The notes beneath the pieces were generated by a model. It was not told where the DNA came from. It saw nothing but the letters and a program-made list of their open reading frames with translations, and did no database searches. Positions 8,922 to 18,198 of a DNA stretch of 64,000 bases are shown here, in pieces. The stretch is taken from positions 42,912-106,911 of the forward strand of contig JADCEL010000038.1 in assembly GCA_020250125.1 (NCBI GenBank), written 5' to 3'. This DNA comes from Rhodobacter sp. (GTDB taxonomy: Bacteria; Pseudomonadota; Alphaproteobacteria; Rhodobacterales; Rhodobacteraceae). A program made the position numbers and the translations under genes. Positions within the stretch are counted from its first letter, which is position 1; each line of letters begins with the position of its first letter.

Positions 8922-10268
8922 GTGCAGGATGCGACCTCACTTGCGGCGTGCATCGCTTCGGGGCAGGTGACTGCCCCGGCCGTGATGGAGGCTGCGCTTG
9001 CCGCTGTCGCAGGGGATGTCAGCCTGGGTGCGGTTGCCCGCTGTGATCCCGGCATGGGCCGCACCGGCGCGCTGAACCCCGGCAGGGGCCCCTTTGCGGG
9101 CGTGCCGTTCCTTGGCAAGGACCTGGGGTCGGCGGCGAAGGGCCTTGCAACGGCGGGCGGATCGGCGGCGCTGCGCCGCCGCCTTTCGGACCCCGCCCGC
9201 GACAGCGCGCTGTTCCGGCGCTTTCGGGCCGGGGGGCTGGTGCCCTTTGGCCTGACGACAGTTCCCGAATTCGGGCTGGCGCTTGCGTCTGATCCGGCGC
9301 GCAATCCCTTTGATCGCCGCCTGTCGCCGGGCGGCTCATCGGGCGGGGCGGCGGCGGCTGTTGCCGGCGGGCTGGTGGCCATCGCCCATGCCACCGATGC
9401 GGCCGGATCAATCCGGGTGCCGGCGGCCTGTTGCGGGCTGGTGGGGCTGAAACCCTCGCGCGGGGCCGTGCCGGGGGGGCCGGACTTTGGCAATCACCTG
9501 ATGGGGCTGGCGTCCGAACTGGTGCTGGCCCGGTCCGTGCGCGACGTGACAACGGCGTTTCGCCTGGTCTCGGGGCGGGCGCAGACCCCCTGCGGCGATC
9601 CGGCACCAATGGCGTTTTCAACCCCCGTGAAGGTGGCGCTGTGCCTGCCTGACCGGTGCGGTCCCGACCAGCAGGCGGCGGCGCGCGCTGCGGCGCTGGC
9701 GCTTGAATCACTCGGCGCACGGGTTGAAGACCGCCCGGCGCCGGATGCCTGGGGCGCAACCGCCGCGCGGCTTGCCCGGATGGTGCTGACCGCATCCCTG
9801 GCCGAATGGATGGCGTCGGCGGGTGTTGCGGATGACGGGCTTTCGCCCGTCGTGGCCGCGATTGCCGCCGGGGGCCGGGCGCTGCCTGCGACAGCCCTGT
9901 TCGCGGCAAGCCGCGAGATGGCGCAGCTTTCCGGTACCGTCTGGCAGATGTTCGAACAGATCGATGTGCTGCTGTCCCCGGTGCTTGCGGGCGCCGCTCC
10001 GGCCCTGGGGGCCTTTGACATGACGCGGGCCGATCCGGCGGCACATTTCGCCCGGATGGAGGCGACAGCCCCGAATGCCGCCCTGGCCAATGTCGCCGGA
10101 TGCCCGGCGCTGGTGCTGCCCTTTGGAACCGATGCGGCGGGGCTGCCGCTGGGCGTGCAGCTGATGGGGCCGATCGGGTCTGACCTTGCGCTTCTGGCGC
10201 TGGCGGCGCGGCTGGCCGCGCTGGCCCCGCCGGTGGCCTTTCCCGCGCCGATTGCGGGGCACCCATGA
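8922..10268 (+). CDS. Amidase (amidase signature family)
   Basis: 448-residue serine amidohydrolase of the amidase-signature family. The Ser-cisSer-Lys triad can be placed at Lys66 (FLGKD), Ser139 (PGGSSGG) and Ser163 (DAAGSIRVP). It starts at GTG with GAGCCGGG just before it, 6 nt after the binding-protein gene, and its TGA overlaps the ATG of the ABC ATPase (ATGA). Members hydrolyse a wide range of amides, including ureido acids such as allophanate. In this operon it probably acts on the same imported compound as the CodA-like enzyme, or on its ring-opened product. Confidence 0.87.
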   Translation: MQDATSLAACIASGQVTAPAVMEAALAAVAGDVSLGAVARCDPGMGRTGALNPGRGPFAGVPFLGKDLGSAAKGLATAGGSAALRRRLSDPARDSALFRRFRAGGLVPFGLTTVPEFGLALASDPARNPFDRRLSPGGSSGGAAAAVAGGLVAIAHATDAAGSIRVPAACCGLVGLKPSRGAVPGGPDFGNHLMGLASELVLARSVRDVTTAFRLVSGRAQTPCGDPAPMAFSTPVKVALCLPDRCGPDQQAAARAAALALESLGARVEDRPAPDAWGATAARLARMVLTASLAEWMASAGVADDGLSPVVAAIAAGGRALPATALFAASREMAQLSGTVWQMFEQIDVLLSPVLAGAAPALGAFDMTRADPAAHFARMEATAPNAALANVAGCPALVLPFGTDAAGLPLGVQLMGPIGSDLALLALAARLAALAPPVAFPAPIAGHP

Positions 10269-11785
10269 CGCAGCCGGTGCTGGAACTGAACCGGATCACC
10301 AAGCGCTTTGGCGGACTGACGGCCAATGACGATGTGACGCTGCACCTCAATCAGGGTGAAATCCTGGCGCTTCTGGGCGAAAACGGTGCCGGCAAGACAA
10401 CGCTGATGAACATCCTTTTTGGCCATTACACCGCCGACGCGGGCGAGGTCAGGGTCAGCGGCAGGGCGCTGCCGCCCGGGATGCCGCGCGCGGCCATCGC
10501 CGCCGGGGTGGGCATGGTGCACCAGCATTTCACGCTGGCGGCCAACCTCAGCGTTCTGGAGAACATCATCATCGGGTCCGAACCGCTCTGGCGGCCCGAC
10601 AGCCGCCGCGCCGGGGCGCGGGCCGGGATTGCCGGCATTGCCCGGACCTTCGGCCTTCCGGTCAATCCCGATGCGCGGGTCGGCGATCTTTCGGTGGGCG
10701 AGCGCCAGCGGGTCGAGATCGTCAAGGCGCTGTACCGCAAGGCGCGCATCCTTATCCTGGACGAGCCGACGGCGGTGCTGGCCCGCCCCGAGGCCGAACA
10801 GCTGTTCGCCACCCTGCGCGGCATGACGGCCGGCGGGCTTTCGATCATCTTCATCAGCCACAAGCTGCACGAGGTCATGGCGGCGTCGGACCGCGTTGTG
10901 GTCCTGCGCGGCGGCAAGGTGGTGGCCGAACGCCGGACGGCGTCCACCAACCCGGCAGAGCTGGCAGAGCTGATGGTGGGGCGTCAGGTCGTCCGGCCGC
11001 GCCGGACTGCGCATGCCACCGGCAAACCCGTGCTGGAGGGCCGGGGGCTGACGGTGACCGACGCCGGAAAACGTGGCCTGGACGCGGCAGATTTCACGGT
11101 CTGCGAAGGCGAAATCCTGGGCATTGTCGGCGTGTCGGGAAACGGGCAGGCCAGCCTCGGCCGTGTCCTGTCCGGGCTTGCGCGGCCCCTGTCCGGCACG
11201 CTGACGCTGCAGGGCCGGGACATCACCCGGCTGGCACCGCGCGATCTTGTCCGGCTTGGCATTGGCCGGATCCCCGAGGACCGCCATGCGGAAGGGGTGG
11301 TGGGCGATCTGCCGGTCTGGGAAAATGCAGTTCTGGAACGGTTGCGCACCCCCCTTTTTTCGCGCCGGGGCTTTGTGCGGCGGGCAGAGGCGCGGGCCTT
11401 TGCCGCCCGGCTGATCGACCGCTTCGATATTCGCGGGGCGGGACCCGAAACGCGGACGCGGCTGCTGTCGGGCGGGAACATGCAAAAGCTGATCCTGGGC
11501 CGCAATCTTGCGGCGCAGCCGGGGTTCCTTCTGGCCAATCAGCCCACGCGCGGTCTGGACGAAGGTGCCATTGCCGCCGTCCATGCCGAATTGCTGGCAG
11601 CGCGCGACCAGGGGGCGGCGATCCTGCTGATCTCGGAAGACCTGGAAGAGGCGGCCGCCCTGTCGGATCGCATCCAGGCCATCGTGAAGGGACGTCTGTC
11701 GCAGCCCGTGCCTGCCGACCGGGCCGATGCCCGCACGCTGGGCCTGATGATGGCCGGGGTCTGGGAGGTGCGCGATGCGCTTTGA
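10265..11785 (+). CDS. BMP-type ABC transporter ATP-binding protein (two ABC domains)
   Basis: 506-residue protein with two ABC ATPase halves in tandem, as usual for BMP/nucleoside and ribose-type importers. The first half has Walker A GENGAGKTT near residue 40, signature LSVGERQRVEI and Walker B ILILDEPTA. The second half is degenerate in its P-loop (GVSGNGQAS) but keeps a LSGGN signature, a common asymmetry in this family. It energises the two permeases that follow, and its 3' end overlaps the first permease by 11 nt. Confidence 0.92.
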   Translation: MTQPVLELNRITKRFGGLTANDDVTLHLNQGEILALLGENGAGKTTLMNILFGHYTADAGEVRVSGRALPPGMPRAAIAAGVGMVHQHFTLAANLSVLENIIIGSEPLWRPDSRRAGARAGIAGIARTFGLPVNPDARVGDLSVGERQRVEIVKALYRKARILILDEPTAVLARPEAEQLFATLRGMTAGGLSIIFISHKLHEVMAASDRVVVLRGGKVVAERRTASTNPAELAELMVGRQVVRPRRTAHATGKPVLEGRGLTVTDAGKRGLDAADFTVCEGEILGIVGVSGNGQASLGRVLSGLARPLSGTLTLQGRDITRLAPRDLVRLGIGRIPEDRHAEGVVGDLPVWENAVLERLRTPLFSRRGFVRRAEARAFAARLIDRFDIRGAGPETRTRLLSGGNMQKLILGRNLAAQPGFLLANQPTRGLDEGAIAAVHAELLAARDQGAAILLISEDLEEAAALSDRIQAIVKGRLSQPVPADRADARTLGLMMAGVWEVRDAL

Positions 11786-12824
11786 ACGGCGCGCCGATGT
11801 GTCGGTTCCGGCCCTGCTTGTCGCCCCCTTTGCCGCCATCCTTGTGTCGCTTGCGCTTTGCGCGGGGCTGATCGTGGCGGCGGGGGTCAGCCCGCTGACC
11901 GCCTATGCCGAGATGCTGCGCGGGGCCTATGGCTCCCGCCTGGCCGTCACCGAAACCTTCACCCGCGCCTCGCCGCTGATCCTGACCGGTCTTGCGGCGG
12001 CGGTCGCCTTTCGGGCGCGGCTGTGGAACATCGGCGGCGAGGGGCAGCTTTACATGGGGGCACTGGTTACGGCGGGTCTGGGGCACAGCATGTTAAGCGG
12101 TCTGCCCGCCCCGCTGGCGGTGGCGCTGCTGATGACGGCCAGCATGGCCGCAGGTGCCGCGCTGCTGGCGGGACCGGCGCTGCTTCGGCTGCGCTTCGGC
12201 GTGGACGAGGTGGTGACCACGCTTTTGATGAATTTCATCGTCATCCTGTTCGTCGGTCTGATGGTGGAAGGCCCGCTGAAAGACCCCATGGCTTTCGGCT
12301 GGCCGCAATCCGTTCCGGTGGCGGCGGGTCTGAGGCTGCCCGACCTGGTTCCCCGTTCGCGGCTGCATGTGGGCCTGCTGGTGGCATTGCTGGCGGTGGC
12401 CGTGGTTTGGGTCGTGCAGATGCGCACGGTCTTCGGCGCCGAAAGCCGTGCGGCCGGGCTCAATCCCCGCGCGGCGGCCTTTGCGGGGGTGCCCATGGGC
12501 CGGACGCTGATGCTGGTTGCCTGCCTGTCGGGCGGCCTGGCGGGGCTGGCCGGATCGATCGAGGTGCTGGGCCCGACGGGGTATGTCACCACCAACCTGT
12601 CACCGGGCTTCGGTTATGCGGGTATTGTGGTGGCCATGCTGGCAGCGCTGCATCCCGTGGGGGTGGTGGGTGCCGCCGTTTTCGTGGCGACGGTCTTTGT
12701 CGGGGCCGATGCCATGAGCCGGGCCACCGGGGTTCCCAGCTTCATCGCAGATGTCATCATGTCGGTATCGCTGCTGGCGATGCTGACGGCCCTGCTGTTC
12801 ACGACATACCGGGTGCGCAGATGA
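11775..12824 (+). CDS. BMP-type ABC transporter permease 1
   Basis: 349-residue inner-membrane permease of the branched-chain/ribose permease superfamily, with roughly eight to ten hydrophobic segments. It contains the family segment WNIGGEGQLYMGAL and the coupling region near GMRTVFG/GLNPRAAAFAG. The start overlaps the ATPase gene and the stop overlaps the next permease (ATGA at 12821-12824), so the three are translationally coupled. It forms a heterodimer with permease 2. Confidence 0.9.
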   Translation: MRFERRADVSVPALLVAPFAAILVSLALCAGLIVAAGVSPLTAYAEMLRGAYGSRLAVTETFTRASPLILTGLAAAVAFRARLWNIGGEGQLYMGALVTAGLGHSMLSGLPAPLAVALLMTASMAAGAALLAGPALLRLRFGVDEVVTTLLMNFIVILFVGLMVEGPLKDPMAFGWPQSVPVAAGLRLPDLVPRSRLHVGLLVALLAVAVVWVVQMRTVFGAESRAAGLNPRAAAFAGVPMGRTLMLVACLSGGLAGLAGSIEVLGPTGYVTTNLSPGFGYAGIVVAMLAALHPVGVVGAAVFVATVFVGADAMSRATGVPSFIADVIMSVSLLAMLTALLFTTYRVRR

Positions 12825-13762
12825 GCGAAGCGATCGAGATTCTGACAAGCGCAAGCCTGTGGGCCGCTGTCCTGCGGATTGCCACCCCTTTGATCTTCGG
12901 GGTTCTGGGTGCCCTGCTGTGCGAAAGGGCAGGGGTGCTGAACCTTGGAATCGAAGGCATCATGACGGCGGGTGCCATGGTGGGCTGGCTGGCCGTCTAT
13001 TGGGGCGCAGACCTGTGGACCGGCCTGCTGCTGGCGGTGATGGCCGGAATGCTGGCCGGGCTTCTGCATGGGCTGCTGACGGTGACTCTGGGGTTGTCGC
13101 AGCATGTGTCGGGTTTGGGGATTACCCTGTTTGCATCCGCGCTGTCCTATTACCTTTACCGTCTCTGGGTTGAAGTGGGCGATCTGCCCCCGACGATCAC
13201 GGCCTTTACGCCGCTGCACATTCCGGCCTTGTCCGATCTGCCGTTTGTGGGCGAAGTGCTGTTTTCGCAGATGGCCCCCACCTACCTTGCGCTTGTGTCC
13301 GTCGGGGTTGTGGCCTGGGTTCTGGCGCGCACGCCCCTTGGCCTGGCCCTGCGGATGACGGGGGAAAACCCCCATGCCGTCGAGGCACAGGGCCTTAATC
13401 CCCTTGCTTTGCGCATCGGTGCGGTGGTTGCAGGCTCTGGCCTGATGGCGCTGGGCGGGGCCTTTCTGACCATGGCCACCTTCAACAGCTTCTTCCCCTC
13501 TCTGGTGCAGGGCCGGGGCTGGATCTGCATAGCCTTGGTGATCTTTGCATCGTGGCGGCCCGGAAAGGCGCTTTTGGGGGCTTTGCTGTTTGCGTTTTTC
13601 GACGCTTTCCAGTTGCGACTGCAAACCGTCGTCGACGGGGTGCCTTATCAGCTGTTCCTGATGGCGCCTTTCGTCCTGTCGATTGTGGCGCTTGTTCTGG
13701 TCGCAAGACGCGCCCGGGTTCCCGAGGCGCTGATGCAGCCCTACAGGCGGGGCGAGCGCTGA
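12821..13762 (+). CDS. BMP-type ABC transporter permease 2
   Basis: 313-residue inner-membrane permease. It opens with an amphipathic helix and the typical ERAGVLNLGIEGIM segment, followed by about eight hydrophobic helices. A longer in-frame reading extends upstream through permease 1, but ATG 12821, overlapping the previous TGA, is the natural start. Last gene of the operon; a hairpin follows about 60 nt downstream. Confidence 0.9.
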   Translation: MSEAIEILTSASLWAAVLRIATPLIFGVLGALLCERAGVLNLGIEGIMTAGAMVGWLAVYWGADLWTGLLLAVMAGMLAGLLHGLLTVTLGLSQHVSGLGITLFASALSYYLYRLWVEVGDLPPTITAFTPLHIPALSDLPFVGEVLFSQMAPTYLALVSVGVVAWVLARTPLGLALRMTGENPHAVEAQGLNPLALRIGAVVAGSGLMALGGAFLTMATFNSFFPSLVQGRGWICIALVIFASWRPGKALLGALLFAFFDAFQLRLQTVVDGVPYQLFLMAPFVLSIVALVLVARRARVPEALMQPYRRGER

Positions 13763-13823
13763 TGGCGCGTCCCGCCAGCCCGGCGGCGATGACCGCGCAG
13801 GCCATGCCAGCCGCATCGCTGAT

Positions 13824-13857
13824 CCTGCCCCTTGCCTGTTTGACAAAGGGGGGCAGG
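13824..13857 (+). terminator. Probable terminator hairpin after BMP operon
   Basis: CCTGCCCCTT at 13824-13833 can pair with AAGGGGGGCAGG at 13846-13857 with two bulged G residues. There is no clear U tract, so this may be a weak or Rho-assisted terminator. It lies between the importer operon and the cytidylate kinase gene, and a TTGACA at 13840-13845 in the loop may belong to the kinase promoter. Confidence 0.4.
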
Positions 13858-13900
13858 GTCAGGCAAAAAAACCTGCCGGCACAAGGCGGCGGGGGCGGGC

Positions 13901-14500
13901 GTGATCTTTACCGTGGCAATCGACGGGCCTGCGGCGGCAGGCAAGGGCACGATCAGCCGTGCCGTGGCCGCGCATTTCGGCTTTGCGCATCTTGACACCG
14001 GGTTGCTGTACCGCGCCGTTGCGGCCAGGGGCGGTGATCCGGTTGCGGCGGCGCAGGCGCTTTCACCCGAAGATCTGGCCCGCCCCGGCCTGCGATCCCT
14101 GGAAGCGGGGGCGGCGGCCAGCCGCGTTGCCGCGATTCCGGCGGTGCGCGCGGCGCTGGCCCGGTTCCAGCGCCGCTTTGCCCGTGCCGAAGGCGGCGCG
14201 GTGCTGGACGGGCGCGATATCGGCACCGTGATCTGCCCCGAGGCCGAGGTGAAGCTTTATGTCACCGCCACACCGGAGGTCCGCGCCCGCCGCCGCTGGC
14301 TGGAACTGGGCGGGGACGAGGCGCAGGTTCTGGCCGAGGTGATGGCGCGCGACGCCCGCGACATGGGCCGCGCCACATCGCCGCTGCGCAAGGCGACGGA
14401 TGCCGAGGTGATCGACACATCCGATCTTTCGGCAGAGGCCGCCGTGGCCCGTGCCATCGGCATTGTCCGCGACAGCCTGGCAAAGTCGCGCATCGCGTGA
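13901..14500 (+). CDS. cmk: (d)CMP kinase
   Basis: 199-residue cytidylate kinase phosphorylating CMP and dCMP. The P-loop GPAAAGKGT and the following DTGLLYRA segment are family signatures; the NMP-binding part has DGRDIGT and the lid has an RRRW/RDARD arginine set. It starts at GTG with a GGGGGCGGG tract just before it. In many proteobacteria cmk lies between aroA and rpsA; here it stands alone between an importer operon and a convergent HAD gene. The sequence itself is ordinary for the family, so it is likely functional, but I cannot tell whether it is the only copy. Confidence 0.9.
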   Translation: MIFTVAIDGPAAAGKGTISRAVAAHFGFAHLDTGLLYRAVAARGGDPVAAAQALSPEDLARPGLRSLEAGAAASRVAAIPAVRAALARFQRRFARAEGGAVLDGRDIGTVICPEAEVKLYVTATPEVRARRRWLELGGDEAQVLAEVMARDARDMGRATSPLRKATDAEVIDTSDLSAEAAVARAIGIVRDSLAKSRIA

Positions 14501-14603
14501 AGGACCGTGCCCGGCTTCAGCCGAAACCCGCGCATGGCGGAAGCAACACCGGCACAGGCCGGACAGGCAGCGGCACACGCGCCCCATCCACGGGACCAAA
14601 CAG

Positions 14604-15539
14604 CTATATGCTGGCTGTGATGAAGTCCGGCATGATCCCTGATGCCGAAATGAACGGTGCCGGATCGCGCCCTGCGAAAAGCCCGTGGTCGGTGACCAGA
14701 ACGCTGCGGCACCCGGCGGCGGCACCGCCCAGCACATCGGTGTGCAGGGTGTCGCCCACCATCGCCAGCCGTTCCGGCACAAGGCCCGTGCGCGCGATGC
14801 CTTCGGCAAAAGCCTCGGGGAAGGGTTTGCCGAACCAGTGTGCCCCGATCTTCAGCCGGTCTACAAGATCATGGCCGAAAAGGCCCGGCTCCAGTGTCAG
14901 GCCGCCTTCGCGCGGGGCGACCAGATCAGGATTGGCAATCACAAGGGGGCGGGGTTTGTGCTGCAACGCGGTCTCGAGCTGGCGTTGCAGCACGGGCGAC
15001 CAGCGCGCCGTGGACAGAAAAAGAACAGCATCCGCATCCCGAAACGCACGCGGATCAGACGCCGCATCCAGCACCCTTGCCGGGATGTCGGCAAAGGTAT
15101 CACCCGCCGCAGAAATCGCGGCCCAGGTGGCACCCGGCGCAATTCCTTCCAGCCTGGCAACGGCGACATCGCGCGACGCGACAACTTCGTCAGCGGTGAA
15201 GTCAAAGCCAAGCCGGTGATACTTGGCCAGAAGCTGTGCCCTTGTATAGCTTGCGGCATTCGTCAGGACGACCAGCTTCTTGCCCCGCGCGCGCAGGCTG
15301 GCCAGCCGGGCTATTGCCCCGGGGATCGCCGTTTCGCCCACATTCAGCACGCCAAAGGCATCCAGCAGGAAGCCGTCAACACGGTCTGCCACCTCTTCCA
15401 GCGATGTCACCTGCACCGATTGTGCCGCAAAGCGCGCCATGGGCAGACGCGGGCGGATCGCCTCATACCGCGCGAAGGCGGCTTTGGCATCTGACAGGAT
15501 GCCAGAGGGCTGAGCATTCAGCGAAAGCCCGTCAGACAC
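14604..15539 (-). CDS. HAD-superfamily (IIA) hydrolase-like protein
   Basis: 311-residue protein of the NagD-like HAD subfamily IIA. Motif I reads FLLDAFGVLNVG: the nucleophile Asp is present but the usual Asp two residues later is Phe. This is reminiscent of a HAD-IIA group in which that position is aromatic (DxWGVL). Motif II (VVLTNAAS) and motif IV (MVGDTLHTDVLGG) are intact. It starts at GTG and overlaps the SDR gene stop by 8 nt, so it belongs to the leftward polyol operon. A phosphatase acting on a phosphorylated sugar or glycerol intermediate is plausible, but the altered motif I makes the activity uncertain. Confidence 0.82.
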   Translation of the reverse strand: MSDGLSLNAQPSGILSDAKAAFARYEAIRPRLPMARFAAQSVQVTSLEEVADRVDGFLLDAFGVLNVGETAIPGAIARLASLRARGKKLVVLTNAASYTRAQLLAKYHRLGFDFTADEVVASRDVAVARLEGIAPGATWAAISAAGDTFADIPARVLDAASDPRAFRDADAVLFLSTARWSPVLQRQLETALQHKPRPLVIANPDLVAPREGGLTLEPGLFGHDLVDRLKIGAHWFGKPFPEAFAEGIARTGLVPERLAMVGDTLHTDVLGGAAAGCRSVLVTDHGLFAGRDPAPFISASGIMPDFITASI

Positions 15540-16299
15540 TTGTGAAGCCGCCTTCGACCATCAGAAGCGCGCCGTTCACCATGGCCGAGGCATCACAGGC
15601 AAGGTAAAGCGCGGCATCAGCCACCTCGACCGGTTCGGCAAAGCGGCGGGCGGGGGTGGCGTTGCGAAAGGGGTCGCCCTTTTCGGGCTTGCCCCAGACC
15701 GTCCTGCCCATCGGCGTCATGACCACGGTCGGGCAGATCGCATTCACCTGCACATTGTGCCGCGCCCATTCGGCGCAAAGCGATTTGGTCAGCGCGTTCA
15801 GCCCGCCCTTGGAGGCGGCATAGGCCGCGTGGTCATCCAGCGCGATCACGCCGGTCTGGCTGCTGATGTTGATGATCTTGCCCCATCGCTGGGCGATCAT
15901 TGCCGGTGCCAGGGTGCGGGCCGTCAGAAAGGGGGCGCGCAGGTTCACGGCCATCATCCGGTCCCAGTCTTCGGTCCGGAAATCGACCGCAGGCGCGACA
16001 TGGGCTATTCCGGCGGAATTCACCAGGATGTCGATCGTGCCCCATTCCCTCAAGGCCTGTTCGCAGGCCGATACAGGTTCGGTCTGGCTTGCCATTTCGG
16101 CTGTCAGGGTCAGGCAGCGGCGGCCAAGGGCGCGCACCGTCTGTGCCGTGGCGGCAAGGTCTGCCGGATCGCGCCCCAGGGCCACGATATCCGCCCCGGC
16201 GTCGGCAAAGACCGCGCAGATTTCCGCCCCGATCCCTTTCGAGGCCCCGGTGACAAGCGCCTTGCGGCCCCTGAGCGAAAAGCGGTCCTGCCAGGACAT
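15532..16299 (-). CDS. SDR family oxidoreductase
   Basis: 255-residue short-chain dehydrogenase/reductase. It has the cofactor motif TGASKGIG near residues 17-24, the NSAGIA motif, the catalytic Ser in ISSQTG and the Tyr-Lys pair in YAASKG. Classical length. ATG 16299 is chosen over an in-frame start at 16353 because the glycine motif then falls at the usual distance from the N-terminus and a GGAG sequence precedes it. It is 4 nt from the SIS gene. Likely a polyol/ketose dehydrogenase of this catabolic block. Confidence 0.88.
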   Translation of the reverse strand: MSWQDRFSLRGRKALVTGASKGIGAEICAVFADAGADIVALGRDPADLAATAQTVRALGRRCLTLTAEMASQTEPVSACEQALREWGTIDILVNSAGIAHVAPAVDFRTEDWDRMMAVNLRAPFLTARTLAPAMIAQRWGKIINISSQTGVIALDDHAAYAASKGGLNALTKSLCAEWARHNVQVNAICPTVVMTPMGRTVWGKPEKGDPFRNATPARRFAEPVEVADAALYLACDASAMVNGALLMVEGGFTSV

Positions 16300-16303
16300 G
16301 GGC

Positions 16304-16864
16304 CTACTCCAGATTGGTGTGACGCGCGCGCATCGCGTCGGGCGGCACGCCAAGATGATCGCGCAGCCCCAGGATCAGAAGCTCGAAGGCCAGATATTGC
16401 GCGCCCTCAAAAAGCGACCCCATCGGCAGAACAGAACTGGCCGCCATGCCCTGATCGCTTGCCATGGTCTGGGCCGGAATGTGCAGGACAAGGTCGGCGG
16501 ATTGCGGTGCCATGCCCTGCGGCTGGGCGGTAACACAGGCGACGCGGGCACCCGCCGCACGCGCCACACCGATCAATCCGTTGACGGTCGAAAAACTGCC
16601 GGGTCCTGCACTGACCAGCAGAAGGTCGCCGGTCCCGACCGGCGGGCAAGACATGTCGCCCACCACATGCGCATCCAGCCCGATGTGGTAAAGCCGCATC
16701 GCCAGCGCCCGCATCATCAGCCCTTCGCGCCCGACACCGTAACAGACGACACGGGATGCGCGTGCCAGTTCCGCAATCATCGCCTGCATCATGTCCGGGT
16801 CCATCGCAGCCACGGCCGCGCGAATCTCTTCCGCCGCACGGGCGGCCTGATCGGCAAATGTCAT
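16304..16864 (-). CDS. SIS-domain sugar isomerase (phosphohexuloisomerase-like)
   Basis: 186-residue single SIS-domain protein resembling 6-phospho-3-hexuloisomerase. Visible features are [18 protein letters not shown] and [14 protein letters not shown], the phosphosugar-binding serines, and [17 protein letters not shown] in the C-terminal half. ATG 16864 overlaps the upstream dehydrogenase TGA (ATGA), which fixes the start; an in-frame start at 16930 would add an unrelated Gly-rich leader. It probably interconverts a ketose and an aldose phosphate produced by the FGGY kinase of the same locus; this is inference. Confidence 0.82.
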   Translation of the reverse strand: MTFADQAARAAEEIRAAVAAMDPDMMQAMIAELARASRVVCYGVGREGLMMRALAMRLYHIGLDAHVVGDMSCPPVGTGDLLLVSAGPGSFSTVNGLIGVARAAGARVACVTAQPQGMAPQSADLVLHIPAQTMASDQGMAASSVLPMGSLFEGAQYLAFELLILGLRDHLGVPPDAMRARHTNLE

Positions 16865-18198
16865 GTTCCCACCCGCCGTACAGATGCTGCCCCGGATGCC
16901 GCCAGGGCCGCCTTGTGCAAAAGGCCGCATTCATCCAGCAGGTCCAGCACGGTGTAGCGGCTGCGCAGGAAGCGGGCCTTCATGATGGACCGGTACAGAT
17001 AGCCCTCGTCCACACCGATCTCGGCACCCGAAGACGGTGCCCCGGCGCGGGCAAGATGGTCAGCCATCCTGTCGGCTGTCCAAAGCCGGCCCCGCAGGCG
17101 GGCTGAAAGCTGGGGCCAGACCTTTTGCAGCCGGGTCAGGCGCGCCGCCATCGCCGGACCTTCGATGTGTTTCAGGCGGGTCTCGACAATGGCGCGGTCT
17201 GCAATCTCTCCCGGCCCGAACAGCCGGCGGATCTCGTCTTCTTTCGCGGCCAGCGTCACGCCCGGCGCGCGCGCGGGATCGATGGAAAGACGGTCCCGCG
17301 ACAGCAGCCAGTCGTACATCCGCAATGTGGCCACCGTGCCCACGGCGACGCAGGCCCCATGGCTGACCCGCTCGGCCCCGAAGTGCAGATCATCCATTTC
17401 CCACAGATGCGCGATCTGGTGATCGGCACCCGACGCAGGGCGGGACGAGCCATGGGCCTCCATCGCAAGGCCGACCAGCGTCAGGCCAAGGAACAGACCT
17501 TCGACGGCGCTGCGATCGCCCGCCGCGATCAGGTCGGGCTGCGACAGCCACCCTGCCAGCCCGTCCTGAACCATTGGCCAGGCAACATCATCGATGGCCT
17601 CGATCCCAAGCGCATCGGCTATCATCCAGTCGCCGCCCGCCGGCACCTTGCCGGCAAGATCGCCATAGCCCCACCCCGTCATTTCCGCAGGGGCGGCGGC
17701 AATCACGTCCAGATCGGCCAAGAGGACCCTGGCGGGGCGGCAGGGGATGGTCTTCTTGAAGCCCTTCTCTGACAGGGGCGCCCCGGCCGAGGTATAGCCA
17801 TCCATGCTGGCCGCTGTTGCGACGCACATATAGGGGATGCCAAGGGTGAAGGCGGCGTGCTTTACCACATCATTCATCACGCCCGAACCGATGCTGACCG
17901 GCGTTTCACCCGGTTGCAGGACAGCGCGCAGGCGGCCGGCAAGATCGACGGTCGGCTTCGGGCGCGGCCGGGCCGGAATGATATGACGGCGCGACACAAT
18001 CCCGGCATCGGCCAACACGGCCTCGACCTGCGGGCCTGCGGCGGCCCAGCCGCGCTCATCGGCCATCAGGACGGCCGGCCCGGTGAAGTGACGGCCGTAG
18101 ACGGCACCCGCTTCGGCCAGAACACCGCGCCCGACGCGCACTTCGGCCACATTGGCCGAACGGGCCACAGCCCGCCCAAGCACATCTTGCTGCGTCAT
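16861..18198 (-). CDS. sn-Glycerol-1-phosphate dehydrogenase-type protein (EgsA/AraM-like)
   Basis: 445-residue iron-containing alcohol dehydrogenase-fold protein close to AraM/EgsA glycerol-1-phosphate dehydrogenases. The cofactor region [16 protein letters not shown] and [16 protein letters not shown], then a metal-site histidine in [16 protein letters not shown] and another in [11 protein letters not shown] are visible. In archaea and some bacteria the family interconverts dihydroxyacetone phosphate and G1P; in bacterial sugar operons (Bacillus araM) it is found beside arabinose genes. Here it is coupled by ATGA to both the ABC ATPase and the SIS gene. Length is somewhat above the usual 390-400 residues. 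A role on a polyol phosphate is plausible. Confidence 0.82.
   Translation of the reverse strand: MTQQDVLGRAVARSANVAEVRVGRGVLAEAGAVYGRHFTGPAVLMADERGWAAAGPQVEAVLADAGIVSRRHIIPARPRPKPTVDLAGRLRAVLQPGETPVSIGSGVMNDVVKHAAFTLGIPYMCVATAASMDGYTSAGAPLSEKGFKKTIPCRPARVLLADLDVIAAAPAEMTGWGYGDLAGKVPAGGDWMIADALGIEAIDDVAWPMVQDGLAGWLSQPDLIAAGDRSAVEGLFLGLTLVGLAMEAHGSSRPASGADHQIAHLWEMDDLHFGAERVSHGACVAVGTVATLRMYDWLLSRDRLSIDPARAPGVTLAAKEDEIRRLFGPGEIADRAIVETRLKHIEGPAMAARLTRLQKVWPQLSARLRGRLWTADRMADHLARAGAPSSGAEIGVDEGYLYRSIMKARFLRSRYTVLDLLDECGLLHKAALAASGAASVRRVGT

Noticed and set aside
9494..11839. Minus-strand open frame of 781 codons over the amidase and ABC ATPase genes
   Set aside because: Shadow of two well-supported plus-strand genes; composition is Arg/Gln/Pro-rich with no domain.
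12614..13846. Minus-strand open frame of 410 codons over the permease genes
   Set aside because: Lies opposite two hydrophobic permeases, is His/Gln/Arg-rich and has no motif.
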